Below are positions 1 to 11,639 of a stretch of DNA of 64,000 nt, in pieces; positions within the stretch are counted from its first letter, which is position 1, and each line of letters opens with the position of its first letter. A model generated the notes under the pieces. That model did no database searches, was not told the origin of the DNA, and saw only the letters and a list, made by a program, of their open reading frames with translations. The position numbers were made by a program, and so were the translations under genes. This DNA is from Alligator mississippiensis (Eukaryota > Chordata > Crocodylia > Alligatoridae), in NCBI RefSeq assembly GCF_030867095.1, contig NC_081824.1:143993433-144057432 (forward strand). The letters run 5' to 3'.

Positions 1-565
1 GGGAGAAATCTTCGCTGCCTCGCACCATGTGGGGGGCTCTGCACAAGCCTCACGAAGGCCTAAGACCACTGCAGGAGCGGTGAGTCCCAGGACTTTTCTC
101 CATTTTTGTTTCTTAAAGGGCCGGAGCTGACCCAGGCGGGGCACCCATGGAGGGGCTGAGGGGAGTGTGGGGGGGGGGGCCTGGGGGCTCATGCAGAGCC
201 CAATGCAGTGGGGGGCAGCGGGGATTGCTCCCCCACCCAGCAGCACTCAGTTAACACTGGGGCTTTTCTTTAAAGGGCCGGGAGCTGGGCCGGGTGAAGC
301 ACCCATTGGGGGGTTGGCAGGGGTCCCCCCATGTTCCCATCCCCCTTCCCTAGTACTTACCAGCTCGAGTTGGCTGCAGCTTCCTGCTACAGCTACCAGG
401 GACTGCCCAAATCATCAAAGCTCTTTTCCAAAGATTCGGAGAGCTTTGAATCGATTCAGAACTTTTAATTGGTCCCAATTCAATTTGGATTCAGAGATTT
501 GGCCACCAAATCGGGCTGAATCTCCTCTGAATCAAATCACCACCCGAAACTTCGCACAGCCCTAC
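1..565 (-). mobile_element. hAT-like element, 5' part outside window
   Basis: The right end reads as TAGGGCTGTGCGAAG on the minus strand (551-565), a terminus typical of hAT-derived MITEs. It is followed inward by gaattcaa-rich sequence. The left part carries two direct copies of a roughly 60-bp block beginning TTTCTT(T)AAAGGGCCGG, at about 109 and 264. The left end is off the window. Confidence 0.5.
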
Positions 566-1274
566 TACTCAGTCCCTGCTTAATTTACCCTGATCATGCT
601 TTTCTGTTCGCCTACAGCACCTTGATGTACTTATACCTTTAAGAAAAGGGAGGCTGCCCTGGGGATTCCCAAGACAGCTCTCATCAGCTCCAGTCTTGCT
701 CCTAGGTCTGAGTCTGTTCTGGTTCTGCTTTGAGCCTACCCTAACTCCCATATCCATGCTATTGCCAGGTAGCTAGTCTCCCCTGGGCACTGGACCCACT
801 CTGGCCCCATCTCTGTCCCACTTCAGAGCATCTGAACTTACCCTAATCCTTTCTCCCCCACTTCACCAATGCTCTGGGGCCCTGCTCCCAAGCCTCTGCC
901 CATCCTTCCTCTGCCCTGTTCCCAGGCTAGCCCTACTCTTCGGCCTCTTGGGGCCTCATCCTCCTTATCATATTCCCCCAACCACCAATTGCTCCCACTT
1001 TCACCTCCCCTTAGTCCCTCTCCAAACCACCAGATATTAAATTTCATAGGCATTATTCATGTGCAGCAACCCTGCCCAGATGTTCTCTCAGCAACTTCCC
1101 AGGGCCAAACCACCTGCCCAGCTCAGGCCTGAGTTTATATACTGCAAGCCCAGCCCCTTCTAGGCCATGTGACTCCTTATTGTCCCCTGCCACACCTGCC
1201 ACCTACTTCATTTGCACCCTGCTTGCTCTAAAAGTAGCAGAAGCACAAAGGTTCCTGTTAGATGCATTGTGTTT
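566..1274. other. Intergenic stretch, nothing recognised
   Basis: C-rich sequence with short open frames on both strands. I see no gene, repeat end or RNA gene. Confidence 0.5.
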
Positions 1275-1765
1275 ATATGTGCCTGTTTTCTCCCATTAAT
1301 GAGAAACTAGAAGCTTTACTAATATTCTCAGAGCCTAGCACTAAATTATTTAAGATGAAAGCAAAAACAAATATAATTAAGAGTACATTCAAATCATGAT
1401 TCCATGGTTTTCATGGAAACTGCAAAATCTGGAATTGTTCACAAAATCAATTAAAAAAACCCAACAAACCTAAATAAAAATAAAATGCTGGCTCTCCCTC
1501 ACCCCTCCTCCCTACACCAGGGCCTCTCTGCTAATCAGCAATGAAGGGCGGGACTGGGCTGTCGAAGCACATCCAGGAAATATCTGTGGAATTTGCTATT
1601 TATGCTATGACCAACCCACAAAAACTGTTTAGTTTCTCCATGATTTAAGCAGACCCCTATATTGGAATGGACACAAATTTGCTACATTTTATATATAAAG
1701 TTTAAAAAGCACAAACTAGACAAAAATAGTCCAAAATAGTTGTATTACTCCCGTAGTCATTATCT
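1275..1765. repeat. Old unclassified repeat, left half (split by CR1)
   Basis: It shares ordered blocks with 19495-19745, including actagaagcttta-taat, the run around atataatt, aaactaga-caaaa, and ttgtatta-tcc-gt. It continues at 3541 after the CR1 insertion. Family unknown. Confidence 0.6.
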
Positions 1766-3540
1766 AGTTTCATAGTAGGTAGGGTCAGAAGGGACACAAG
1801 CAGATCATTAAGTCCAACCCCCTGCCCTGGGCAGGAAAGAATGCTGGGGTCAAATGACCCCGGCTAGGTGATTGTCTAGCCTCTTTTTGAAGACCCCCAG
1901 GGTAGGAGCAAGAACCATGTCCCTTGGAAGTTGCTTCCAGATCCTAGTCGCCCTGACTGTCAAGTAGTGCCTCCTGATGTCTAGCCTGAATCTACTCTCG
2001 GTCAACTTATGGCCATTGTTCCTTGTTACTCCCAGTAGTGCTCGGGGGAACAGGGACTCTCCCATTGCCTGCTGGTCCCCCTTGGCCAGTTTGTAGATGG
2101 CCACCAGATCCCCTCTCAGCCTTCTCTTGTGGAGGCTGAACAGGTCCCGTAGCCTCCCCTCGTAGGGCCTGCCTTGCTGCCCCATGATCGTGTGAGTGGC
2201 CCTCCTGTGGACCCACTTGATGCTGTCCACATCCCTCCTGAAGTGCAGTGCCCAGAACTGGATGCAGTACTCCAACTGCAGCCTGACCAGTGTCGCATAG
2301 AGGGGTAGGGTTACCTCCTTGGACCTGCTTGTGATGCATCTGTGGATGCAGGACAAGGTGCAGTTAGCTTTCCTGACTGCATCCCCACGTTGGCAGTCCA
2401 TGTTCATTTTGGAATCAATAATGACCCCAGGATCCTTATCCACCTCTGTGCTGACTAGAAGGGAGTTCCTCAGCCTGTAGGTATGCTGCTGGTTCTTCCT
2501 CCCTAGGTGCAGTACCATGCACTTGTCAGTATTGAATCCTGTCCTGTTCTCATCCGCCCACCCCTGTAACCTGTTTAGATCTAGTTGCAGCCTGTCCCTC
2601 TCCTCCAGCGTGCCCACTTCTCCCCACATCTTAGTGTCATCCGCAAATTTGAACAAGGTGCTTTTCACCCCCTCGTCCAAGACACTAATGAAGATGTTGA
2701 ACAGTGCAGGCCCAAGGACCGAGCCCTGGGGGACCCCACTGCCCACGTCCGTCCAGGTCGAAAATGACCCATGCACCACCACTCTCCTGGTGCACCCTCC
2801 AGCCAATTTGCGACCCATCTGACTGTGTAGGCATCAATGCCACAGTCGCCTAATTTCTTAATGAGAATGGGGTGAGAGACAGTGTCGAAGGCCTTCCTAA
2901 GGTCCAGGAAGACTACGTCCACTGCGACACCTGCATCCAAGGATTTTGTGACCTGGTCGTAGAAGGCCACCAGGTTGGTCTGACAGGACCTGCTTCAAAT
3001 GAACCCATGTTGGTTGCCCCTAAGCATGATCTCCCCCGTTTGCCCCTCACATATGTGCTCCTGGATAATTTTCTCAAAGAGCTTCCCCAGGACCGGGGTA
3101 AGACTAATGGACCTATAGTTTCCTGGGTCTTCCTTCCTCCCTTTCTTGAAAATGGGGACCACATTGGCCCTTTTCCAGTCCTCTGGTACCTCGCCGGAAC
3201 ACCATGAGTGCTCGTAAAGCCGTGCTAGGGGTCCCGCAATGACCTCTGCTAATTCCCTCAGCACCCTGGGGTGGAGATCATCAGGACCTGCTGATTTGAA
3301 CACATCCAGTCCCCCGGAGAAGAACCAGAAGTTCCCTGACTAGGTCCTCACTGATCCTGGGCCTGGTAGCGCCTCCCCTGTGTCCGTCGGGGATCCCAGT
3401 GGGTGGGATGCCCCAGTCCCTGCTCAAAAAGATGGAGGCAAAGAAATTGTTAAAGAGGTTAGCTTTGTCGTTTGGTATGACCACCAGATTTCCCAGCGTA
3501 TCCTGCAGAAGCCCTACGTTACCCAGTACCTTCTTATAGC
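1766..3540 (-). mobile_element. CR1 LINE, 5'-truncated (copy A)
   Basis: The 3' end is at low coordinates (tttcatagtaggtaggg... on the plus strand). Minus-strand frames encode most of the reverse transcriptase. 3303-2995 has the GPDDLHPRVL and GEVPEDWKRANVVPIFKKGR blocks, 2970-2665 has DLRKAFDTVSHPILIKKLGD, and 2818-1850 has GVPQGSVLGPALFNIF, the FADD catalytic motif and the CR1 C-terminus ([20 protein letters not shown]). Two or three frame breaks separate them. The copy is young enough to read easily but is dead. Confidence 0.95.
1850..2818 (-). pseudogene. CR1 reverse transcriptase C-terminal fragment
   Basis: A 322-codon open frame covering RT motifs from GVPQGSVLGP through FADDTKM to the C-terminal domain ending NHLAGVI. 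The N-terminal RT motifs lie in other frames upstream, so this is part of a broken ORF2. Confidence 0.9.
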
Positions 3541-3760
3541 TAGATGTACACCTCTTATTCAGATTTGTAAAAACAAAAAAGAATCTTCTTGAGCATCTTA
3601 AGAGTGCATCCAACACTTCACTATTGACTAAGGTATGGAAATGATTAATGTTCACCCGAGTTAAGATTTTTAGAACTGAAAACAGTCTTCAGGGCTGTGG
3701 AACAGAAGAGACATTACCAGACATTACACTAACAGACAGCAACATTTCAGAAAAAAAGAA
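3541..3760. repeat. Old unclassified repeat, right half
   Basis: Continues the repeat interrupted by the CR1. It matches 19735-19905 in order (ctcttattca-atttg, tcttcttgagcatctt, agtgc-tccaa-acttca, gagttaa, gaaacag/ggaacag, attaccag). The matching copy at 19.5-19.9 kb has no CR1. Confidence 0.65.
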
Positions 3761-3794
3761 TATTTCATTAATCAAGTTTATCAAGACCATTAAA

Positions 3795-4362
3795 AAGGAT
3801 AATAGAAAATTAGGGTTGAAAGGGACCTCAGGAGGTCATCTAGTCCAACTCCCTGCTTAGACTGGGACCATCCCCAACTAGATCATCCCAGCCAAGGCTT
3901 CTTCTACCTGGGTCTTAAAAACGTCCAAGGATGAAGATTTCACAACCTCCCTGGGTAACCTGTTCCAGTACTTTAATACCCTCCTAGTGAGAAAGTATTT
4001 TTTCCCCTAATATCTAACCTAAACTTGAGACCATTGCTCCTTGCTCTGTCATCTACTACCACTGACTCCATCCTCAAGGTAGGTGAAGGATGGTATTAAA
4101 TCCCCCCTCCCCAGTCTTCTTTTCTCAAGACTAAATAAGCCCAGTTCCCTCAGCCTCCCCTCATAAATCATATGCCCCAGCCCTCTAAACATTTTTGTTA
4201 CCCTCCACTGGACTCTCTCCAATTTGTCTACATCCTTTCTGTAGTGGGGGGGCCCAAAACAGAACACAGTACTCCAGATGTGCCCTCATCAGTACTGAAT
4301 AGAGGGGAGGAATCATTTCCCTTGATCTGCTGGCAATACTCCAACCAATGCAGCCCAGTATT
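3795..4362 (-). mobile_element. CR1 LINE 3' fragment
   Basis: Reads on the plus strand as the reverse complement of a CR1 tail (agggacctcaggaggtcat, tagtccaactccctgc). It runs through the region encoding a short CR1 C-terminal frame at 4267-4049 (FGPPHYRKDVDKLERVQ). It differs from copy A in subfamily. Confidence 0.9.
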
Positions 4363-4367
4363 TCATA

Positions 4368-4545
4368 AGAATCATAGAAAATTAGGGTTAAAAGGGACCT
4401 CAGGAGGTCATCTAGTCCAACCCCCCACTCAAGGCAGGATCATCCCCAGCTATATCATCCCAGCCAGGGCTTTCTCTAGCCGGGTCTTAAAAACCTCCAA
4501 AGATGGAGATTCCAAAATCTATCTGAGTAATGTTCCTTCCTGTTG
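4368..4545 (-). mobile_element. CR1 LINE 3' tail, second copy
   Basis: Repeats the CR1 3' end seen at 3795, starting aatcatagaaaattaggg. It lies directly beside the first copy in the same orientation. Only the terminal 180 bp are present. Confidence 0.85.
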
Positions 4546-5319
4546 GTGCGTGTTGTGCCTGTTAGAGCAAGAGCCACAGGATCTGGCCCATGAAGCCAGA
4601 GGATTTTTGCTTATGCTTGTGCCTTTGCTGGGACCCGGCCGTAAGGAGCTGAACTAATGCCAGGCAGCTTCCAGCTGCATCTGTGCTGTTTCCATTTCCC
4701 CTAGCTCCCTGTTCCCTGACTATGAGGGTGCAACTCCCAGCTGGCCACTGCTGATGCACTGCCAAAGTCACCTGGGCTGCATCAAACCATGGCCAGCTGT
4801 TTTGGCCTGCGGCTTGTTAAAGGTTACTGGTTTCTGTGTCACAAGATTCCAGCTAAACTGGGCCCCTCAGAAAACTTTGGCTCTATTCTGCCTACATTTT
4901 GGATCCTAGGTCTGGTCCACGCTATACAGTTCAGTTGGCAAAACTATGACTTCAGTGTCCACACATTACAGCTCCCTGTGGCAACTAAACTCCTTTCTGC
5001 TGACAGAGAAACACCAGCTCTGCAGATGTTAGAAGGCTTCTTCTACACATACTATCAGCTGATGCGTGGTAGTCTTCTGCTTTCTGCCACCTGCTACAGC
5101 CACTTTAAGACCTGGTGTATCCCAGGGTGTTCTACATGTCTTGCTGGCAGAAATGAAGGGTGGGTGCATACTCTCAAGACTTGCCTGTGGTAGCTGCTGT
5201 TTGTCAACAGAAGTTTTATAATCACCCTCTACCTAGTTTAGGCAGGAGCTTGACATAGCTGTTAAGGCTGGGACATTTCTGGGCATGCATAGACCTACAG
5301 ATGCCTAGGGAAATTCGGA
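4546..5319. other. Intergenic, no feature recognised
   Basis: Mixed-composition sequence with a 134-codon open frame at 4789-5193. That frame has no recognisable domain and looks fortuitous. Confidence 0.4.
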
Positions 5320-5480
5320 GTAAAAAAGGGAGGTTCCTAGTATGTTTATGGTGTTAGCCTTCTTCTCTACAAGGGCACACTGCTGGCTCATATTCAGCTT
5401 ATTGTCCACTGTAACCCCCAAGAAGAGACAGTCATTAGCACCCAAGATTAGCAGAAGTTAACTGACTCCCTCAGCACTGT
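5320..5480 (-). mobile_element. CR1 internal fragment
   Basis: The plus strand contains gggcacactgctggctcat, attcagcttattgtccac and aacccccaag, a CR1 ORF2 3' segment in reverse complement. Both ends are eroded. Confidence 0.7.
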
Positions 5481-6690
5481 CTGACTAGAAGTGCCACTGC
5501 CCCTCCCAATCAGTTGGTTTTAAAGTTTGTGTAGACCAAAAATGAAAAAGGAGATTGCAACTGCACCACTGCATCCTCCCTAGATCTGCTTCTGCATACC
5601 TTTATCATTGCTAACAGCTTTCTGGAAGAGATGGAAAAGAACAAAAGGTGAACGCACTGCAGTTAACTTCCACTAAACATTTCGTACAACAGAAGCCCTC
5701 AAAGCAATCACCACTTCACCATTTTTAACAGTTTTTCCTGCTATTGTCAGGCAGATTTGAGTGTGACTATGAAATGAAGTGTAGAAGTGAAGAAGTTCAG
5801 CAAGGCAAAAATTAATTGTACAGTACAAACAGACAACACAAGATTTCTGTGGGATTTTTTTCCATGCTGTTCTCATTTATATGAAAGCCAAATAAAAGCC
5901 AAACTCAGGAGGGTTCCAAGGTAGCTGCGTTAACTGTCAAGCGTTGAGAACTCTATTTTTTATATTAAATTAGGAACCAAGTTAAGTTAAAAAAATTAAC
6001 AGTGATGGAAAATGTTAAGCAAGATCTCCATTAGAGCTTCTGGGGAGACTTCAGATACTAAAGCAGGATTATTTTCTTCTGTAAATGCCCAGTAGAACAT
6101 TTTCTACACTGAGGAAATGAAATGTGAAATGTGAATTTTAGTTTAAATGCCTTGATAGAAAAACTTTTTCTTTTTTTAAGTCTCACCACTCTGTGTCTTA
6201 ATCACCTAAAAACAAATTATTTTAGTCTGGATAATGAACCACATCAACCATTTTCAGTAGCACACAAAAATGGACCAATAAAAAAATTAATAAGTGGCAG
6301 CTTGTAAAGCACCATTCACTGCTAATGCCTGGATGGCTTAGAATTTAAGAATTTAACTATTTTAGAACAATGGTTTTAGACCTTCAGGTTCCTACTTCCC
6401 GTACTGAAATGGGACAATTGGCATTACCAGCTGGTTATTAAGTATCATCACATTCTACAGTTTTGTAAAGTCCCATCTCCTAGATCTGCATTGTGTGAGT
6501 GCCTTGGCTATTATCTAAAAAACTATTTTCAGACTCCATGACTTATATAAAAACTTGAAAATGGGAAGCTTGAAAGCTTCAATACCATAAGACTAAATAA
6601 AATCAAATCCAAGTTATTTAAAGAAAAATTTTTGTGGGAAAAGTTGACAGATTTTTTTTTTTTTTTTTTGATGTTTAGGATTGGCAGTAT
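5481..6690. other. Intergenic AT-rich stretch
   Basis: No coding potential or transposon ends are recognised. A T-run (6653-6670) immediately precedes the CR1 3' end. Confidence 0.45.
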
Positions 6691-7896
6691 AATTTATAGT
6701 TTCACAGTAGGTAGGGTTGGAAGGGACCTGAGCAGACCACCAAGTCCGACCCCCTGCCATGGCAGGAAAGAGTACTGAGGTCAAACAACCCCGGCTAGGT
6801 GTCTATCTAGCCTCCTCATAAAGACCCCCAGGGTAGGGGCAAGCACCACTTCCCTTGGAAGTTGGTCCCAGATCCTAGCCGCCCTGACTGTGAAGTAGTG
6901 CTTCCTGATGCCTAGCCTGAACCTACTCTCAGTCAACTTACGGCCATTATTCCTTGTTACTCCCAGTAGCGCTCAGGGGAACAGGGACTCTCCCATTGCC
7001 TGCTGGCCTCCCTTGGCCAGTTTGTAGACGACCACCAGATCCCCTCTCAGCCTTCTCTTGTGGAGGCTGAACAGGTTCAGGTCCCTTAGCCTCTCCTCAT
7101 AGGGCCTGCCCTGCTGCCCCTGATCATGTGAGTGGCTCTCCTCTGGACCCTCTCGATGCTATCCACATCCCTCCTGAAGTGTGGCACCCAGAACTGGACG
7201 CAGTACTCCAACTGTGGCCTGACCAGAGTCATATAGAGCAGGAGGATCACCTCCTTCGATCTGCTCATGATGCATCTGTGGATGCACCACAAGGTGCGGT
7301 TAGCCTTCCTGACTGTGTCCCCGCATTGGAGGCCCATGTTCATCTTGGAGTCAATAATGACTTTTCTGCCTCTGTGCAGAGGAGTTCCCCAGCCTGTAGG
7401 TATGCTGCTGGTTCTTCCTCCCTAGGTGCAGTACCCTGCACTTGTCAGTATTGAATCCCATCTTATTCTCATTCGCTTACCCCTTTAACCTGTCCAGATC
7501 CAATTGCAGCCTGTACCTCCATTCATGCCCACTTCTCCCCACATATTAGTGTCAGCTGCGAATTTGAACAAGGTGCTTTTCACCCCCACGTCCAAGTCGT
7601 TGATGATGATGTTGAACAGTGCAGGCCCAAGGACCAAACCCTGAGGGACCCCACTGCCCACATCCCTCCAGGTCAAAAATGACCCGTGCACCACCACTCT
7701 CTGGATGCAGCCCTCCAGCCAATTGGTGACCCATCTGACTGTGTAGGCATCGACACCACAGTCTCCTAATTTTTTAACAAGAATGGGGTGAGAGACAGTG
7801 TCAAAGGCCTTCCTAAAATCCAAAGACGATGTCTACTGCGACACCTGAATCCAAGGATTTTGTGACCTGGTCATAGAAGGCCACCAGGTTGGTCTG

Positions 7897-8757
7897 TCAG
7901 GACCTGCCCCTAATGAACCCATGTTGGTTGCCCCTATGCATAACCTCCCCTGCTGGCCCCTTGCAGATGTGCACCTGGATAATTTTCTCAAAGAGCTTCC
8001 CCAGGACCGAGGTAAGATTAACAGGCCTATAATTTCCTGGGTCCTCCCTCCTCCCTTTTTTGAAAGTGTGGACCACATTGGCCCTTTTCCAGTCCTCTGG
8101 TACCTCGCCAGAGCACCACGAGTGCTCGTAAAGCCGTGCCAGGGGTCCCGCAATGACCTCTGCTAATTCCCTCAGCACTCTGGGGTGGGTATCGTCAGGA
8201 CCTGATGATTTGAACACGTCCAGTCCCACCAGAAGTTCCCTGACTAGGTCGTCTCTGACCCTGGGCCTGGCTGTGACTCCCCTGGGACCATCAGGGGTCC
8301 CGGTGGGAGGGATGACCTGGTCCCTGCTCAGAAAAATGGAGGCAAAGCAATTGTTATATAGGTTAGCTTTGTCATCTGGTGAGATCACCAGATTTCCTAG
8401 CGTGTCCTGCAGAGGCCCCACACTACCCGGAACCTTCTTTTTACCCCCTATGTACTTAAAAAAGGATGTCTTGTTATCCTTGATCTGGGTAGCTAGTCCC
8501 AGTCCCATCTCTGCCTTGGCCTTCCTGACCGCCCCCCTACAATCCCGAGCAACAGAGGTATAGTCCTCCCAGGTGATGGCCCCTCCCTTCCATTGGGTGT
8601 ACACCTCCTTTTTAGCTTTGAGATGTTCCTGGATGCTTTTGGTGAGCCATGGGGGCTCTTGAGCACTCTTGCCCCCTTTGACCCGTGTTGGGATTGCCAC
8701 CCTTTGGGCTTGGAGGATTGTCTCCTTCAGGAATGACCACTCTTCCTGGACTCCCAA
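7897..8757 (-). pseudogene. CR1 ORF2 fragment, linker to RT
   Basis: A 286-codon frame that ends in the RT region GNYRPVNLTSVLGKLFEKII then RGNQHGFIRGRS. The RT continues in another frame, so it is a broken part of CR1 ORF2. Confidence 0.88.
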
Positions 8758-8805
8758 CTCCCTATGCCTCCAGAACCTCAGTCCCTCCCTGACTAGTCTC
8801 CTTAG

Positions 8806-9135
8806 TTAAATGAAATCCACCCTCCTGAAGTCCAGGGCTGCTGTCTTGCTGCAGGCCTTTGCCACCCTGCGCTGGATGGTGAATTCCAGTAGGTGATGAT
8901 CGCTGTCATCCAGATGAGCGAGCACCCGCAGACCCTTCACCAGGTCATCGCTTGTGGCCAGGACCAGGCCTAACAAGGCTTTTCCCCTGGTGGGATTGTG
9001 CACCTCTTGGGTTAGATGGAGGTCCTGTAACACGGCTAGGAACCTATGTGAGTGGTCAGACCTGGCTGACTGCTCTTCCCAGCAGATGTCCGGATCGTTT
9101 AGGTCACCCAAGATGACCACGTCCTTTGACCACAT
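8806..9135 (-). pseudogene. CR1 endonuclease domain remnant
   Basis: A 109-codon frame with the GDxND and SDHHLL motifs of the CR1 AP endonuclease. The N-terminal catalytic half is missing because the insertion is 5'-truncated at about 9137. Confidence 0.88.
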
Positions 9136-9137
9136 TT

Positions 9138-11191
9138 AATGTTCATACAAGAGTGAAATTCAAGGCCCATATATATTTATCACTTAAACCCTATTTTGAG
9201 AGGTTAAGTGGGACTAAAGTGAATAGATCTGTGTTGGCCCTTTGCACAGAACTGAATTTTAGCCAGCAGGGATTAATTTTCTGCCACTTTCCCTGCTTGT
9301 CAAGAAACAATTCTCTATAAATTAGAAGAAAAATCATATTAATAGTCTCAGGAGGACTTACTTTGAAAGTAAGTATATTCTAGTTATTTTATGTATGTTA
9401 GGTTAAAAGCTTGCCAACTTTTACTGCTTGAAAAAGTTCTGGTATGGAGAGAGAAATACTTAAGAACTTGAATTGATACACTTCAGTGGACATTTTGCAT
9501 ACAGTGGAAGTTCCTAGAACACAAAAAATAAGTGGGTCAGGCCTGTCTAAATTGTTTTACCAGGGCCATGTCCCAATTCTCATACCATAGCTACCACATC
9601 GGAGTGCAGACTTCCTCTAGGGATACTATGACAACAGGTTTTAACTCACCTAAAACTCGAGTCTCTCATTGCCAGATAAAGGCAATCAAATGCACGATGC
9701 ATGATGTTGATGCGTCCTCTTGTGCATTTACATATGTTAATACTAAAGTAAAATAGCAGGATACAATCAAAGTAATATATCTTCAGAAGGCCCCTACTCA
9801 GACATTTCCTTTGCACCTGCTGTTACAGCCGCCACCATGGCTTATCAAAAGTGAAAATTTAGCTTGTCAAGTTTCTGCTACTTCTCACTTCCCCATGTAC
9901 CCAGGTTACAGAATGACCAATATGGTTTGTGCTGTTGAGAGTTTCATGCACATAGCAGACAGGTGAAATTTGCATTAAGAAAAAAAGATTGCTGACTTCC
10001 AAAAAAATATTTATTTCATTTCATGAAAATATTTTTATCAGGATTTTAAAATGTGATTTTCCCTCTTAAAAATATAAATGTTTCAACTAGCAGGCTGCGT
10101 TCCTCAAAAGCCTTAGGTACTATACACTGACAAAGTTATTCAACAAATCCCATAAAATTCTACAGATCATTGAACTAATTAATTTTAAAAGATCCTCCCA
10201 ATTACCTATTCCTGCTAGAAAAGAAGAATTGAATAATCAGCTATTAAATCAACCTTGGTCAAGCAACTATGGACCTCATAACCTCCGCAGAAGACAATGT
10301 TTCAGCTATGAATATTTCACTGCCTTTCTCTGGAATATGTCCAAAGCAATTCTCATGAGCCATGGATTATCTTTACTCTTTGAACCAACTTCTGCTCTTT
10401 GGTGTGTATGCAGGTTCCCACTGTTTGGAGCTCACGTGTAGATTCAACAGAAGAATATGCATTTTGTTGCATATGTATCGCCACTAACTTGTTATTCAGG
10501 CTTACCATACAAGAATCACAGAAAGCATTGCGTGCTACAGTATCAGCATCTGGTTCACTAACCATACAGTAATACAACTTACTTCTACACCTAGTCAGTA
10601 TCAATGGTGCAACAAAGCAAAATTCACTCCTGTCCCTTTAAAATCCCTGGATTTAAAAGTTCAGTTCTATCAAGCTATTTTTTTTTTTTTATATGTAAAG
10701 GAGAACACAAACATAAGGCTTTTTCTTTGGTTGGCGGGGGGGGGGGGGGGGGGGGGGGGGAAGAGGGGAGAAGGAGAAGGAGGGGCAACTGTCTTCCACA
10801 GGACAGGATGGATTTTAAAAGGAGCAGAACTTTATATTAACCAATTCATATCAGTAAAGCTCTCTGCCCTCTGGGATGAAGAGATAAGCAGTAAAATCTG
10901 AAAGACCTTTGTAGCATGAAAGGGAAGTACTGTAGAGTATGGAAAGTATTTGCCTTCAGTTTATTAATGTTTCCACTATTTAAATAAACTCTTCAAAACA
11001 CCACAGCATTCTGGAATGAGAGAGTAGTGGCCTTCCTAAAATACAAGATGGTATATGGGAGACAGAAAGAGGTAGATGGAAAAAACAAAAAACTGTTGAC
11101 ACTCTTAATTGGACTTTAAGAGGAAGTATTACTTTCCTAACTAATACTGGATTTAATATTTTCAAAACAACTTCTCTGTCAGGACATATAG
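9138..11191. other. Intergenic, mostly AT-rich
   Basis: No gene is recognised. It includes a T-run at about 10679 and a 25-base G-run at 10736-10760. The perfect Kozak context at 9828-9840 leads only to a five-codon frame. Confidence 0.45.
10736..10760. repeat. Homopolymer (G)25
   Basis: An uninterrupted run of 25 G followed by a G/A-rich tail. It is a candidate G-quadruplex and a likely sequencing-length uncertainty. Confidence 0.95.
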
Positions 11192-11316
11192 CAGCAGTTC
11201 CCAACCTGGGGTTTCAGCACTTAAAGGCGGGACAGTAACCCAATAGAAGTTCTAGTGGAAGAATCAGGCTTTGACTAGAAGTCAAGTAATGAACCCAGAA
11301 AGACTAAGAATTACTG
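11192..11316. mobile_element. hAT-type MITE
   Basis: Termini CAGCAGTTCCCAACCTGGGG and AAGAATTACTG resemble mammalian Charlie/MER5 ends. The 8-bp flanks ACATATAG and CCATACAG match at six of eight, as for an old hAT duplication. Confidence 0.7.
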
Positions 11317-11639
11317 CCATACAGTATGTTCCTGCATCTGAAGAATAACTTCCCTTAGATGAAACCTCCTTTTAAAAGCTAAGAAGGGTATTTGCTTGCA
11401 TGCCCCCTCCTCTCTTGCTCAAGCAAAACACATATTTGGTTTTTAAAAGGCTGAACGTAGAAAAAAAGATTTTTCCAGAGTCATGGATGATTGTGTGACA
11501 AAGTCCTCCTGGAAACACAGTGTGTCCAGGAAGTGCAGCATTCCATACTTGTGGGTGAGACAGCAAGAACTTCTTGGTGTGGCATGACAGCAACAAGGCT
11601 AGGTCCCAGACACCTGCAAGGGCACTAGCAAGACTATTA

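Larger units (their letters stand above)
6695..9137 (-). mobile_element. CR1 LINE, long copy with endonuclease remnant (copy B)
   Basis: The longest CR1 here. Minus-strand frames run 9135-8806 (C-terminal half of the AP endonuclease, GDLNDPDICWEEQ and DDSDHHLLEFTI), 8757-7897 (linker and RT start, PDDTHPRVL, EVPEDWKRANVVH), 7823-7485 (DFRKAFDTVSHPILVKK, GVPQGLVLGPALFN, with FADD changed to FAAD), and 7343-7086 (C-terminus). It is 5'-truncated in the endonuclease. It is close to copy A throughout the shared 1.7 kb. Confidence 0.95.

Noticed and set aside
4789..5193. 134-codon plus-strand frame as a host gene
   Set aside because: No domain, no splice context, and flanked by CR1 pieces. Composition is ordinary.
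9828..9855. Textbook Kozak sequence GCCGCCACCATGG
   Set aside because: The frame stops after five codons and no exon or homology surrounds it. It is a chance match.
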